From: JBNJEA01 sp051745395
GTDB taxonomy: Bacteria > Desulfobacterota > Desulfobacteria > Desulfobacterales > Desulfosalsimonadaceae
Direction: 5' to 3'
NCBI GenBank assembly: GCA_051745395.1
Contig: JBNJEA010000053.1
Coordinates: 1-20,248, forward strand
DNA length: 20,248 bases
In this document: one piece after another, positions 13,313-20,248 of the stretch
Position numbering within the stretch: position 1 is the stretch's first letter
How the letters are laid out: each line of letters begins with the position of its first letter
Translations under genes and position numbers: made by a program
Notes under the pieces: generated by a model
What the model was told of the DNA's origin: nothing
Seen by the model: the letters and a program-made list of their open reading frames with translations, nothing else
Databases searched by the model: none

Positions 13313-13957
13313 TTAGCCGGCTTTTTTTTCCCAGTCCTCGACTTTTTCGTGGGCTTCCACGTCTTCCCAGCCGGTGATCATCGCCTTTAAGTGGGCCGTT
13401 ACCGTGGCGCCCGTGGTGGTCATGTAGACGTGGATGATCACAAAAAGCAGGATGGCAAATGCGGCGGCCATGTGCACAAAAGCCACCATGCCCAGGGTCA
13501 AAACCTCGGCTGCGGCCGCCGGCCAGGCATTATAGGTCCAGTACAAAAATCCGGTGATCATCTGGATCGGCAGCAAGACCGCTGCCAGCGACAGGTAGGT
13601 CAATCGCTGCAGCGGATTGTGCTTGGCCGCCTTGCTTTTCGGCACCGGGTGCGGCTCGCCCTTGAAAATGCCGTAGCTGTAATACCGCATTACGATAAAC
13701 ATTTTTTTGGTGGTAGGAATGTATTGCTTCCATTCCCCGGTGGTAAACAGCCAGAAGACAAAGAAGAAAAACGCGATCAGCCAGGTGATGCCGGCAAAGT
13801 TGTGGATGTCGACCGCCCGTTCGAAGCCCATTATGCGGTAGGCGCCGTGTACTTCCAGGCCGGTGATCATGAGCACGGCGATCAGCGCCATCTGGAACCA
13901 GTGCCAGAACCGTTCATAGCGGGTGTAGAGGTAAATGTGCTGCTCTTGTTCGTTCAT
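13313..13957 (-). CDS. Cytochrome b561-type membrane subunit
   Basis: This 214-aa protein has four to five membrane helices and histidines placed as in FDH-gamma/NiFe-hydrogenase/thiosulfate-reductase cytochromes b: YERFWHWFQMALIAVLMITG, VDIHNFAGITW, FVHMAAAFAILLFVIIHVYM. It probably carries two b hemes and connects the quinone pool to a periplasmic redox partner. Here the partner is almost certainly the octaheme cytochrome encoded 3 bp upstream. GGAGAT lies before the ATG. The last 20 residues are charged and cytoplasmic. It is the last gene of the operon. Confidence 0.93.
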   Translation of the reverse strand: MNEQEQHIYLYTRYERFWHWFQMALIAVLMITGLEVHGAYRIMGFERAVDIHNFAGITWLIAFFFFVFWLFTTGEWKQYIPTTKKMFIVMRYYSYGIFKGEPHPVPKSKAAKHNPLQRLTYLSLAAVLLPIQMITGFLYWTYNAWPAAAAEVLTLGMVAFVHMAAAFAILLFVIIHVYMTTTGATVTAHLKAMITGWEDVEAHEKVEDWEKKAG

Positions 13958-13960
13958 GGC

Positions 13961-15577
13961 TTATATCTCCTTGTTTCTGCCGTTTCTTCTGCTGCTCATC
14001 ACGACCCGGCCGATGGCGTGCAGGGAGATGCCGGCAAGTGCCGCCAGCGCCGCGGCCCAGGCCGCATAATCGAGCAACGGGAAATGGTCCCGGCCCGGCA
14101 TGTAAAAGCCGGACAGCCCGGCCATGCGGCCGTCTTTGCGGCGATGGCATTGCCGGCAGGAAAGCGCGTCTTCGGCCGGGGCGACCATGTGCGTTGTGGG
14201 AAACACGTAGGTGGTGTCCACAAATCCCATCTGGCCGGAATAGGGCAGATCCATTAAATCCATTCCCCGGCTGTTGGCGTCTTGCCAGTCAAAGGTTTTC
14301 CAGTAGCCGTCGTTTTGCTCGGACAAAAGCGGGGTGAGCAAGCGGCTGTGGACCATGTCATAAGGCTGCTTGCCGCGGTGGACCTTGAACGGGAAAATCC
14401 GGGAGGCCGTGTCGTCCCGGCTGCCGACCGGCTGGCTGACGCGGACGGTGTCTGACGGGTCGATGATATCCCTGGCGTTAATCGCCTTGATGGAACCATT
14501 GTACCAGTAGTATTCGGGGATGACGTTTTTTTCCCATTTGAAATTCCCCTTGATGGACTTGTAGGTCGGGCGGCCGTATTCGCCTTTTTCCTGGTAGGGG
14601 TTGCCGTCTTTTAATTTGCCGGCCGTCGACCAGTCCCATTCCATCTTGGTGGCGTGCGCCCGGGCAAATTCCGGGATGTGGCAGCTCTGACAGGCCACCA
14701 TGTCGGTGTGATCGTTTATCTTGGCTTCCTTGTGCGGTGTGGCCGTGTGGCACGATTCGCAGGAGATTTTGGGGACCAGGTCATCTTCCACCAGGCTTTT
14801 TCGTTCGGCGACGGCCGGTGTCGAATAGACCCGGCCGGAAACCCTGTGTTCGTTGGTGGTATGGCACCGGGTGCAGGAAAAATCCCGGCCGTTAACCCCC
14901 ATGTGCACGTCCAGGCTGCTCTTGGGATTGATCAGCGATGCGTCGAGATCACCGTGTTTGACGCCTTCGCCGCCGCCGCCGTTGAAATGGCAGCTGCCGC
15001 AGTTTTGCCGGGTCGGCATGCCGATTTTACCCACCGCTTTTTTGACGTCGGCCTGGATTTCGGCCACAATCTCGTCGTCGCCCATCTCCTTGAAAAATTT
15101 TAAATCCTTGAACTGGGCGGACCAATCCATGTCCTTCTGCCCGTGGCATTTCAGGCAGTTGATGCCGTCTTTTTTGCCATCCCAGCCGATATGGCAACTA
15201 TTGCAACTTTCGTCGTTCATCTGGTTGGTGGAAATGCAGAAATTGTTGACCGAATATCCGGCCTTGCCGACAATGTCGCCGTCTTCATAGGGCGACAGCC
15301 AGGTCCAGTGGATGGTGTGCATCAACTGGTCGTCGGCTTTGGAATGACACGACAGGCAGGCATCCGTGATTTGCTGGCCGGTTTCAAACTCCTTTTTCAG
15401 CGCCTCCATTTCGGAATGGTCCGCAGTGGTCCAGTGCCCGGCCATAATATTGGCCTGCTCGGCCATTTTTCGCCCCGGTGCGGGTTCTTCCGCCGCCCGG
15501 CTGTGCCCGGCGGGCAGGCACAGCATGGCACAGGCGGCAACGATTGCCAAAAACGGGATCGGTTTTCCGGTTTGCAA
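13961..15577 (-). CDS. Tetrathionate-reductase-family octaheme c-type cytochrome, membrane anchored
   Basis: Eight CXXCH motifs occur in order: CLSCH, CNSCH, CLKCH, CGSCH, CTRCH, CESCH, CQSCH, CRQCH. The stretch ADHSEMEALKKEFETGQQITDACLSCH and the following HTIHWTW and NNFCI segments match the OTR family, studied in Shewanella, whose members reduce tetrathionate and also nitrite or hydroxylamine in vitro. A signal peptide (IPFLAIVAACAMLCLPAG) sends it to the periplasm. Unlike soluble OTR it has a C-terminal membrane helix (AAWAAALAALAGISLHAIG). I chose TTG at 15577 because CGAGGAG lies seven bases upstream; a GTG at 15604 in the same frame overlaps the preceding gene and lacks a site. It is presumably a quinol-coupled sulfur-oxyanion redox enzyme with the cytochrome b. 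Confidence 0.93.
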   Translation of the reverse strand: MQTGKPIPFLAIVAACAMLCLPAGHSRAAEEPAPGRKMAEQANIMAGHWTTADHSEMEALKKEFETGQQITDACLSCHSKADDQLMHTIHWTWLSPYEDGDIVGKAGYSVNNFCISTNQMNDESCNSCHIGWDGKKDGINCLKCHGQKDMDWSAQFKDLKFFKEMGDDEIVAEIQADVKKAVGKIGMPTRQNCGSCHFNGGGGEGVKHGDLDASLINPKSSLDVHMGVNGRDFSCTRCHTTNEHRVSGRVYSTPAVAERKSLVEDDLVPKISCESCHTATPHKEAKINDHTDMVACQSCHIPEFARAHATKMEWDWSTAGKLKDGNPYQEKGEYGRPTYKSIKGNFKWEKNVIPEYYWYNGSIKAINARDIIDPSDTVRVSQPVGSRDDTASRIFPFKVHRGKQPYDMVHSRLLTPLLSEQNDGYWKTFDWQDANSRGMDLMDLPYSGQMGFVDTTYVFPTTHMVAPAEDALSCRQCHRRKDGRMAGLSGFYMPGRDHFPLLDYAAWAAALAALAGISLHAIGRVVMSSRRNGRNKEI

Positions 15578-15594
15578 AGCAATACTCCTCGAAT

Positions 15595-15924
15595 CTATTC
15601 GCACGTTGCCGGCGACGGGGAATCGAACGCATGGTTGTAGAGATACGTTAAAATATCAGTGTGGTCCGACTCGGAGAGTTTTTCCCACTCCTCGGCGCAT
15701 TCCAATCGTTCATACCGGTCAAACGCCCGTTCCCACTGGGCCTGGGTCTTGGTGTTGGGGTTGAGCGCCTTGGCGGATGCGCCCTCCTTGTGACAGGATC
15801 GGCAGTTTTTGCGGAACATGTATTTGCCCTTGCGTTCATTGCCCTGTTCGATGGCCATGGTGCTGCCGATCATGACAAAGACAAATCCGATGGCCAGAAA
15901 AATCAGCAGTGAATTTTTAAACAT
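15595..15924 (-). CDS. Small monoheme c-type cytochrome
   Basis: The 109-aa precursor has a signal peptide (FKNSLLIFLAIGFVFVMIGSTMA), then one heme site CRSCH at about residue 42. The remainder is helical and charged, with WERAFDRYERLECAEEWEKL and a Met-poor C-terminal half. AAGGAGAG precedes the ATG. A second Cys (in LECAEEW) and a terminal Cys (ATCE) are extra and could form a disulfide. It lies between the DsrE gene and the octaheme cytochrome, so a role as electron shuttle to or from the octaheme protein is likely. Confidence 0.9.
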   Translation of the reverse strand: MFKNSLLIFLAIGFVFVMIGSTMAIEQGNERKGKYMFRKNCRSCHKEGASAKALNPNTKTQAQWERAFDRYERLECAEEWEKLSESDHTDILTYLYNHAFDSPSPATCE

Positions 15925-15956
15925 TTTTCATCTCTCCTTCCGTTGTTTTTGTTCTT

Positions 15957-16262
15957 TTAAAAAACGACGTACCGGTCGCATTCATTGATCATTTCGGCGT
16001 TTCGCGCCTGGGTGGCAAAATCTTTGAACCCGACGCCTGGCACATCCCCGGAAAGACCCAGGGCCCGGAAGCTCACGTCACAGACCGACAGCTTGGCCCG
16101 GCCGACCAACGCCTCAAAATCCTTTCGCTGGGTGAGCTTGACCCCGGCGCCGGTGAAAAAGATTTCGATCGCCTTGCCCTTGTCGTAGGCGGCGTAGGTG
16201 AGGTGGATCACATAGTCCATGTGCCGGTCGGTACCGACCAGGATTCCCAGTTTTTCTGTCAT
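15957..16262 (-). CDS. DsrE-family sulfur relay protein
   Basis: The protein has 101 aa from the ATG at 16262 (AAAGGAG upstream); a longer frame to 16331 has no ribosome site. It has an alternating beta/alpha pattern with the DsrE features KLGILVGTDRHMDYVIHLTYAA (nucleotide-like fold) and IEIFFTGAGVKLT. C61 in KLSVCDVSFRALGL occupies the position of the conserved persulfide-carrying Cys of DsrE/TusD-like proteins. A second Cys is in NECDRYVVF. It is a cytoplasmic carrier of sulfane sulfur, probably taking sulfur from TusA. Confidence 0.87.
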   Translation of the reverse strand: MTEKLGILVGTDRHMDYVIHLTYAAYDKGKAIEIFFTGAGVKLTQRKDFEALVGRAKLSVCDVSFRALGLSGDVPGVGFKDFATQARNAEMINECDRYVVF

Positions 16263-16360
16263 GATGGATGCTCCTTTATTCGAAAAAACATGGCTTTTCA
16301 TCCCGCAATTTCGGTCCATGTTTTTAACCACGATCTTTTTGCGGCTTGGCAGATCTGCAT

Positions 16361-16420
16361 TCTAACCTCAAACCGCTAACCTCTAACCCTAAACCTTAAA
16401 CCCTAAACCTCTAACCTACC
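16361..16420. repeat. Degenerate telomere-like CTAACC/CTAAACC heptamer tract
   Basis: Irregular units of 6-8 bp (CTAACCT, CTAACCCTAAACC, TTAAACCCTAAACC, CTCTAACCTACC) run for about 60 bp. On the minus strand, which is the transcribed sense of the operon, it is a G-rich GGTTTAGGG tract with several GG/GGG runs able in principle to form a G-quadruplex. It lies between the 58-aa gene, overlapping its stop, and the DsrE gene. Confidence 0.8.
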
Positions 16421-16592
16421 ACCAACAAATAACCTTCTCGTGGGAGAAGATGTCATCGACTAAGCGGTGCCAGTCGATATCCGGTTTAAACAGCGGCTTG
16501 ACCGTGGTTTGGTCCCCCTCGTCGTCCATGGCGTTGATAAGGCGTTCCACGGTTTTATCCGGCTCGTTTCGCAGCAAGTGCAGTATTTTCAT
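16416..16592 (-). CDS. 58-aa DsrH/TusB-like protein
   Basis: ATG at 16592 (GAGG seven bases upstream) opens a 58-codon frame beginning MKILHLLRNEPDKTVERLI and ending HEKVICWW. The KILH-L start and a terminal hydrophobic strand with Cys followed by Trp are the DsrH/TusB pattern, although the protein is shorter than usual (about 95 aa). C56 would be the persulfide residue. It sits between two DsrE-type genes, where DsrE-F-H-type trios are usually found, which supports the assignment. Its stop codon falls inside the telomere-like repeat, so the end of the gene may have been altered by that repeat. Confidence 0.72.
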   Translation of the reverse strand: MKILHLLRNEPDKTVERLINAMDDEGDQTTVKPLFKPDIDWHRLVDDIFSHEKVICWW

Positions 16593-16611
16593 AAAAAAAC
16601 CTCAATTCCTG

Positions 16612-16899
16612 TTAAAATGGAATGACGATATCGGCCGATTTCAGCATTTCAGCCGTTTGCTTGACAGTGGCGTGTTTGAAATCATAAGTTTCGACGTTGA
16701 CCGTGTTGTTGGAAAACCGTTCGCCTTCCATTTCGTCTAAAAATTCCATGTTGTCCCGGTAGGCCTCGTCCATGTCGGCGATTTCATGATTGAGGACAAA
16801 CATCCGGATTTCCACCGCATCGAGCAGGGCGCCCAGGCTGAGCCGCAGGCCTTCATACTGCTGGTCGGGGTCTTTGATTACCACGGCGACTTTTTTCAT
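16612..16899 (-). CDS. DsrE-like protein lacking cysteine
   Basis: This 95-aa alpha/beta protein begins MKKVAVVIKDPDQQYEGLRLSLGALL, resembling DsrE/F-type folds (beta strand, loop, amphipathic helix), followed by VEIRMFVLNHEI and ending in the buried strand ADIVIPF. There is no Cys anywhere, so it cannot carry a persulfide itself. A structural role in a DsrEFH/TusBCD-like heteromer is more likely. AAGGAC is a modest ribosome site. It is 11 bp from tusA and 19 bp from the 58-aa gene. Confidence 0.83.
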   Translation of the reverse strand: MKKVAVVIKDPDQQYEGLRLSLGALLDAVEIRMFVLNHEIADMDEAYRDNMEFLDEMEGERFSNNTVNVETYDFKHATVKQTAEMLKSADIVIPF

Positions 16900-16910
16900 G
16901 GCGGCCGTCC

Positions 16911-17156
16911 TTATCCTTTTTCAATGATATAGCGGGTGTAGCCCTCGTCCTCGTCGATGATGTCGATGAGTTCGTTGCCCTGTTTTTTGCAGAAATCCGG
17001 AATATCGTTTTTCGAGCCCGGATCCGTGCTCCAGACCTCCAGGACCTGGCCGGTTTTCATGCCTTTCAGGGTTTTTTTGGTTTTCAGCATGGGCATGGGG
17101 CATGAAAGCCCGCGGGCGTCTAATGTTTGATCGGTGGTGATGGTTTGGGTATCCAT
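16911..17156 (-). CDS. tusA: TusA-family sulfur carrier
   Basis: This 81-aa protein has the hallmark LDARGLSCPMPMLKTKKTL: C19 is the persulfide Cys in CPxP. The later WSTDPGSKNDIPDFCKKQGNEL (with a second Cys) and EGYTRYIIEKG are standard TusA/SirA elements. AGGAGG lies directly upstream of the ATG. It lies immediately after a YeeE/YedE transporter gene, the usual pairing in which TusA accepts sulfur entering the cell. Confidence 0.97.
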   Translation of the reverse strand: MDTQTITTDQTLDARGLSCPMPMLKTKKTLKGMKTGQVLEVWSTDPGSKNDIPDFCKKQGNELIDIIDEDEGYTRYIIEKG

Positions 17157-17226
17157 GTTTCCTCCTGTCTATCGTTTAAATATATTTCTGTAATGGTTTG
17201 ATTTCATCCTGTTGCAAAGAAAAGGA

Positions 17227-18417
17227 TCAAAAGATCACCAGTTTTTCGGTTTTTTCATTCCAGGCGCCGATCAGCACCCAGAGCAGCATGACGGCGGCAA
17301 AAACCGGCAGCGCCGCCTGCCATGAAAGTATCTCCGGCATAAACACCCCGCTGCCCAAAGCTTTTTTGGCGCCGGTGGTCTCGATTGCCGCGTGGACCGC
17401 CGGGTTGGTTATGGCAAAGCAGACCAGGGCGACCATCAGTTTCATATGGCCTTCGGCGGCCCGCCACAGCGTGCTGCTTGCACAGCCGCCGGCCAGCAGC
17501 ATGCCGATGCCGAATATCAGGCCCCCGGCAAGGCTGCCGATCCAGAAGGGATGAAAAACGCCCATTTCCGGCGGCTGAATCCAGTTCCACTTGATCACGG
17601 CCGCGCCGAAGCCGAAGATGATCAAACTGAGGGCAACGGCTTTGACCATGTCGGCCTCGCCGGTCATGAAGGGTTCGCGAAACGCCCGTACAAAGCAGAA
17701 CCGGGAGCGGTGCATGACTACGCCGATTAAGATGCCGAAAAACAGCAGGCCGCCGATTTTGGTGACATCGAATGCCGAATAGGTATAGAAGGCCCCGACC
17801 CCTGCGGCCAGCAAAGCGGTGCCGAAAATCGGCTGCAGCCTCGACCAGTCCCGTCCGGCGGCCTTTTTTTTCTTCTCACCCGATGCCGCCGTAAGATGCG
17901 ACAGGTGCTCCATTTCCCAGAGCAGGTAACGCAAACCGATAAACGCCCCGGCCCCGAGGCCGATCATCATGGCATAGCCGCCGAAGGAAAAAATCCCTAC
18001 GGCGGTGTAGAAGCCGCCGACGTTGCAGCCGGCGGCCAGGGCCGAACCGGCGCCCATCAGGATGCCGCCCAAGGCGCCCTTGACGTATTCAAAACGCGGG
18101 GCGGGCCGGATGGCGAACTGCTTTGACAGCAGGGCGGAGGCCAGGGCACCGAAGACAATGCCGAGATTGGAAATCGACAAGGTATGCAGCCAGGGGACTT
18201 CGGGCCGGGCATCGGTGAGCCCGCCCAGAAAAAAGGCCCAGTCGCCCCAGTTTTTGTAGCCGCCGGCAACGCCCCAGGGCACATTCCACATAAAGATCAT
18301 CAGGGCGAGCACGGCAATCAGGATGCCGCCGATCCAGCCGGGCCAATTCCGGTCGAAAGCCGAATGGTAGCCCCTGTTGATCTCTTCTTTGATTGTGCCG
18401 AAAAATTCGCTTGCCAC
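17227..18417 (-). CDS. YeeE/YedE-family sulfur compound (thiosulfate-type) transporter
   Basis: The protein has 396 aa from GTG at 18417, chosen for AAGGAG eight bases upstream; a frame-open ATG at 18498 would overlap the previous gene. It has about nine to ten membrane helices. Conserved Cys motifs characteristic of the family are GSALAAGCNVGGFYTAVG, FCFVRAFREPFM and LAGGCASSTLWRAAEGH. In the studied thiosulfate permease of this family, such pore cysteines pass thiosulfate by transient contacts. Next to tusA, the protein should import thiosulfate or a related sulfur species into the cytoplasm. Confidence 0.95.
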   Translation of the reverse strand: MASEFFGTIKEEINRGYHSAFDRNWPGWIGGILIAVLALMIFMWNVPWGVAGGYKNWGDWAFFLGGLTDARPEVPWLHTLSISNLGIVFGALASALLSKQFAIRPAPRFEYVKGALGGILMGAGSALAAGCNVGGFYTAVGIFSFGGYAMMIGLGAGAFIGLRYLLWEMEHLSHLTAASGEKKKKAAGRDWSRLQPIFGTALLAAGVGAFYTYSAFDVTKIGGLLFFGILIGVVMHRSRFCFVRAFREPFMTGEADMVKAVALSLIIFGFGAAVIKWNWIQPPEMGVFHPFWIGSLAGGLIFGIGMLLAGGCASSTLWRAAEGHMKLMVALVCFAITNPAVHAAIETTGAKKALGSGVFMPEILSWQAALPVFAAVMLLWVLIGAWNEKTEKLVIF

Positions 18418-18461
18418 GGTTTGTGCTCCTTGTTCGTCTGAAGCTTTAAAAGTCTTCGCTG

Positions 18462-20162
18462 CTAAAAGTTCACGGTTGCCGACAAATACGTGTTCCATAC
18501 CTTGTCGGTAACGGGGTTGATGGCCGAAAGCGCATTGATTTCATCGATTTTTTCCGGTTTGCCCAACGGATTTCCGCTGCCGGTGTATTCATAGTCGTAG
18601 AACTGCCCGCCGAGGGTGACGAAGAAGTTGCGCCCGAAGATTGGCTGATGGTAATAGGCTTCATAGACCTCGCCGCGGGTGGCGAGCTTGCTGCCGATTA
18701 ACGAGTCCTCGGCGCCGGTGAAGTTCAGCCAGTATTTCGATCCCCAGTTGTATTCCAAGCCGAGCCGGGCATCATGTGGCATCGGGAAGACTGTGCCCGC
18801 ATAGACGCTGTAGCCGTCCCGGCTTTCCAGTTCACCGGTGCTCAACAGTCCCATGTCCATGATTTCATAGAAGGGGTTTGTCGAAATGCCTGTCGGATCG
18901 GTGTGTGACCAGGAACCGGAGACAAACCAGTCGATGTGATCATCGGGCGTGTCGATTTGAGATCGCAGCAGCAAAGAGGCGGCATCCCAGTCGCCGATGT
19001 TGGTTGTCGGCTCCAGGCGGCTGATAAAAGCGCCGTTGTTCTGGGAAAAATTGTAGGTGTCGTCCGTCGGATCGCCGGGCGTGCCCTGGTTGTTTTTGGC
19101 CACTGTAAACGGCATTACGCTCAGGCCGGTAAAGCCGTCGGTAATGTCCCAGGCATGGGCAAAATTAAACATCAGGCTGGTGGAGCCGTTGTCGTATAAA
19201 TCGGAAATAAAGCCGAGCATGTGCACGTCTTCGAGATCCGCCCGCTGATTTAAAGAACTGGCATTGCCCCAGTCGCTTTCATAGCCGACGCCGTAGCAGA
19301 GCTTAACGGATGCCCCGGGGATTCCGATGGTATCTTCCATGCCGAACGTAAGCGAAGCCCCGTCGAACTGCCAGTTGATGATCGTGGCCATGGGAGAGCC
19401 GCCGACCAGGCTGTAGTTGCGGTATTCCAGCGGCGGCCCGTCCGTGGAGGGACGGCGGCCGGCGGAAAAACTGATCGGCACCTGTCCGAGCTGGTTTTTG
19501 TAGACGAAATAGGCCCGATCAACGCGCACGGTGTCGCCGTGGGGCAGGCCGGCGGTGTTGCCGTCTAATGTAATGTCGTTTAAGCCGCCCTGGTTGAACT
19601 TGACCCCGGTGCTGTCGCCGAAGACCTTGTAGGCGGTCAGCCGGCCGCGGAAATCCAGGTGCCGGTTGAACCGGCCCATGATGTTTAAGCGCAGCCGGTT
19701 GGTATAGATGATGTCGTTGTCGGCGTCGTACTCTTCGGGTTCCGGGATCATGCCGGCGGCGTCCATGTTTTCGATTTGTTGCTGGATTTGACTTTTGGTC
19801 AGTCCGCTGAGGCCGAAAAATTGACTGATAAAGGGTTGCGGCGCCGCCTGGATATCCTGGTAATGAATGGATTCGGCCCGGGTCCGGAAATCAACGCCAA
19901 AGGAGATCTTGTCGGTGGCCGTGTGCATCTCGGCCTCGTCTAACCGGTCCATCAGGCTTCCAATGTCTTCGGTGTTCCATTCGTTGTCTTTTTCCAGGTC
20001 CTTGATCCGATCCTTTAAATGCCGGACCTCCTTTTTTAATTCGTCCTTTTTTAACTCCTCCGGGTTTTGCTGGGCAATGCCCGGCGGGGCAATGCAGCAG
20101 GCCAGCAGCATCATCGCCCCGAAGACAGCCCCGAATGTTTTGAATGACCGGTGGATTTTCAT
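18462..20162 (-). CDS. DUF3373-type outer-membrane beta-barrel protein
   Basis: The protein has 566 aa from the ATG at 20162 (GGGGGAGG nine bases upstream). The signal peptide KTFGAVFGAMMLLACCIAPP ends at IAQQ; the LLAC could alternatively be a poor lipobox. A coiled coil follows (about residues 32-80, ELKKEVRHLKDRIKDLEKDN), then a large barrel with many Tyr/Trp-ended strands and the terminal strand TYLSATVNF with C-terminal Phe, the BAM recognition residue. Segments such as DFRTRAESIHY, YTNRLRLNIMGRFN and AYFVYKNQ fit the DUF3373 family as I recall it. As first gene of the operon it may provide a pore for the sulfur substrate. Its ribosome site is complementary over 8 nt to the loop of element 2. 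Confidence 0.87.
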   Translation of the reverse strand: MKIHRSFKTFGAVFGAMMLLACCIAPPGIAQQNPEELKKDELKKEVRHLKDRIKDLEKDNEWNTEDIGSLMDRLDEAEMHTATDKISFGVDFRTRAESIHYQDIQAAPQPFISQFFGLSGLTKSQIQQQIENMDAAGMIPEPEEYDADNDIIYTNRLRLNIMGRFNRHLDFRGRLTAYKVFGDSTGVKFNQGGLNDITLDGNTAGLPHGDTVRVDRAYFVYKNQLGQVPISFSAGRRPSTDGPPLEYRNYSLVGGSPMATIINWQFDGASLTFGMEDTIGIPGASVKLCYGVGYESDWGNASSLNQRADLEDVHMLGFISDLYDNGSTSLMFNFAHAWDITDGFTGLSVMPFTVAKNNQGTPGDPTDDTYNFSQNNGAFISRLEPTTNIGDWDAASLLLRSQIDTPDDHIDWFVSGSWSHTDPTGISTNPFYEIMDMGLLSTGELESRDGYSVYAGTVFPMPHDARLGLEYNWGSKYWLNFTGAEDSLIGSKLATRGEVYEAYYHQPIFGRNFFVTLGGQFYDYEYTGSGNPLGKPEKIDEINALSAINPVTDKVWNTYLSATVNF

Positions 20163-20248
20163 GTTGGTTTGCCTCCCCCTTGTTACGGTTGTAAATGGAA
20201 AGATTGTTTTCGCTTCGTTTGTTTCTATCCACATCCCTCAGCCAAATA

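Noticed and set aside
13391..14257. Plus-strand frame of 288 codons antisense to the cytochrome genes
   Set aside because: It has the same shadow composition and lies opposite the clear heme and membrane motifs of the real genes.

Overview
This window looks like the chromosome of an anaerobic, GC-rich sulfate- or sulfur-metabolising Desulfobacterota bacterium, most likely a Desulfobacterales relative. The reasons are the UGA-encoded selenoprotein of a type common in that group, the octaheme cytochrome beside DsrE/TusA-type sulfur carriers, the FmdE-type molybdopterin protein, and intergenic palindromes of a style familiar from those genomes. The taxonomic call is inference. No marker gene is present.

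Region 1 (1-714). Four exact 32-bp tandem repeats are followed by a diverged inverted copy. Next comes a small minus-strand gene that ordinary gene callers would miss. It encodes a glutaredoxin-like Uxx-star protein that needs two UGA codons read as selenocysteine, each followed by a 6-bp hairpin at exactly the same distance.

Region 2 (715-5966, minus strand). This is an iron-uptake block: feoA, feoB, an LbtU-like outer-membrane porin and a FeoB-associated Cys-rich peptide, followed by an EamA permease. A DtxR-family regulator diverges from feoA. The intergenic region holds an 18/20 palindrome over the feoA -10 region, the likely metal-responsive operator.

Region 3 (6489-10836). This is a looser region: a candidate small RNA convergent with the dtxR gene, mobile-type palindromic repeats, an FmdE/molybdopterin-binding fusion protein, a 5'-truncated YhaN-like ATPase remnant, and a lipoprotein of unknown function with a strong terminator.

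Region 4 (10837-13180, minus strand). A DUF898 (YjgN-like) membrane protein and an M48 metalloprotease are translationally coupled (TAATG overlap).

Region 5 (13240-20162, minus strand). An apparent nine-gene operon runs, in transcription order: DUF3373 outer-membrane protein, YeeE/YedE transporter, TusA, DsrE-like protein, a 58-aa DsrH/TusB-like protein, DsrE, monoheme cytochrome c, membrane-anchored octaheme tetrathionate-reductase-family cytochrome, and di-TM-pair cytochrome b. The layout suggests import of a sulfur compound, persulfide relay, and electron exchange between the quinone pool and a periplasmic octaheme enzyme. The operon ends in a terminator element that is structurally homologous to the candidate small RNA of region 3. 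Both copies display the loop sequence ACACCCUCCC, which is complementary to Shine-Dalgarno sequences, including those of the dtxR gene and of the first gene of this operon. The paired RNA elements, the double-Sec gene and the sulfur/octaheme operon are the most noteworthy items.
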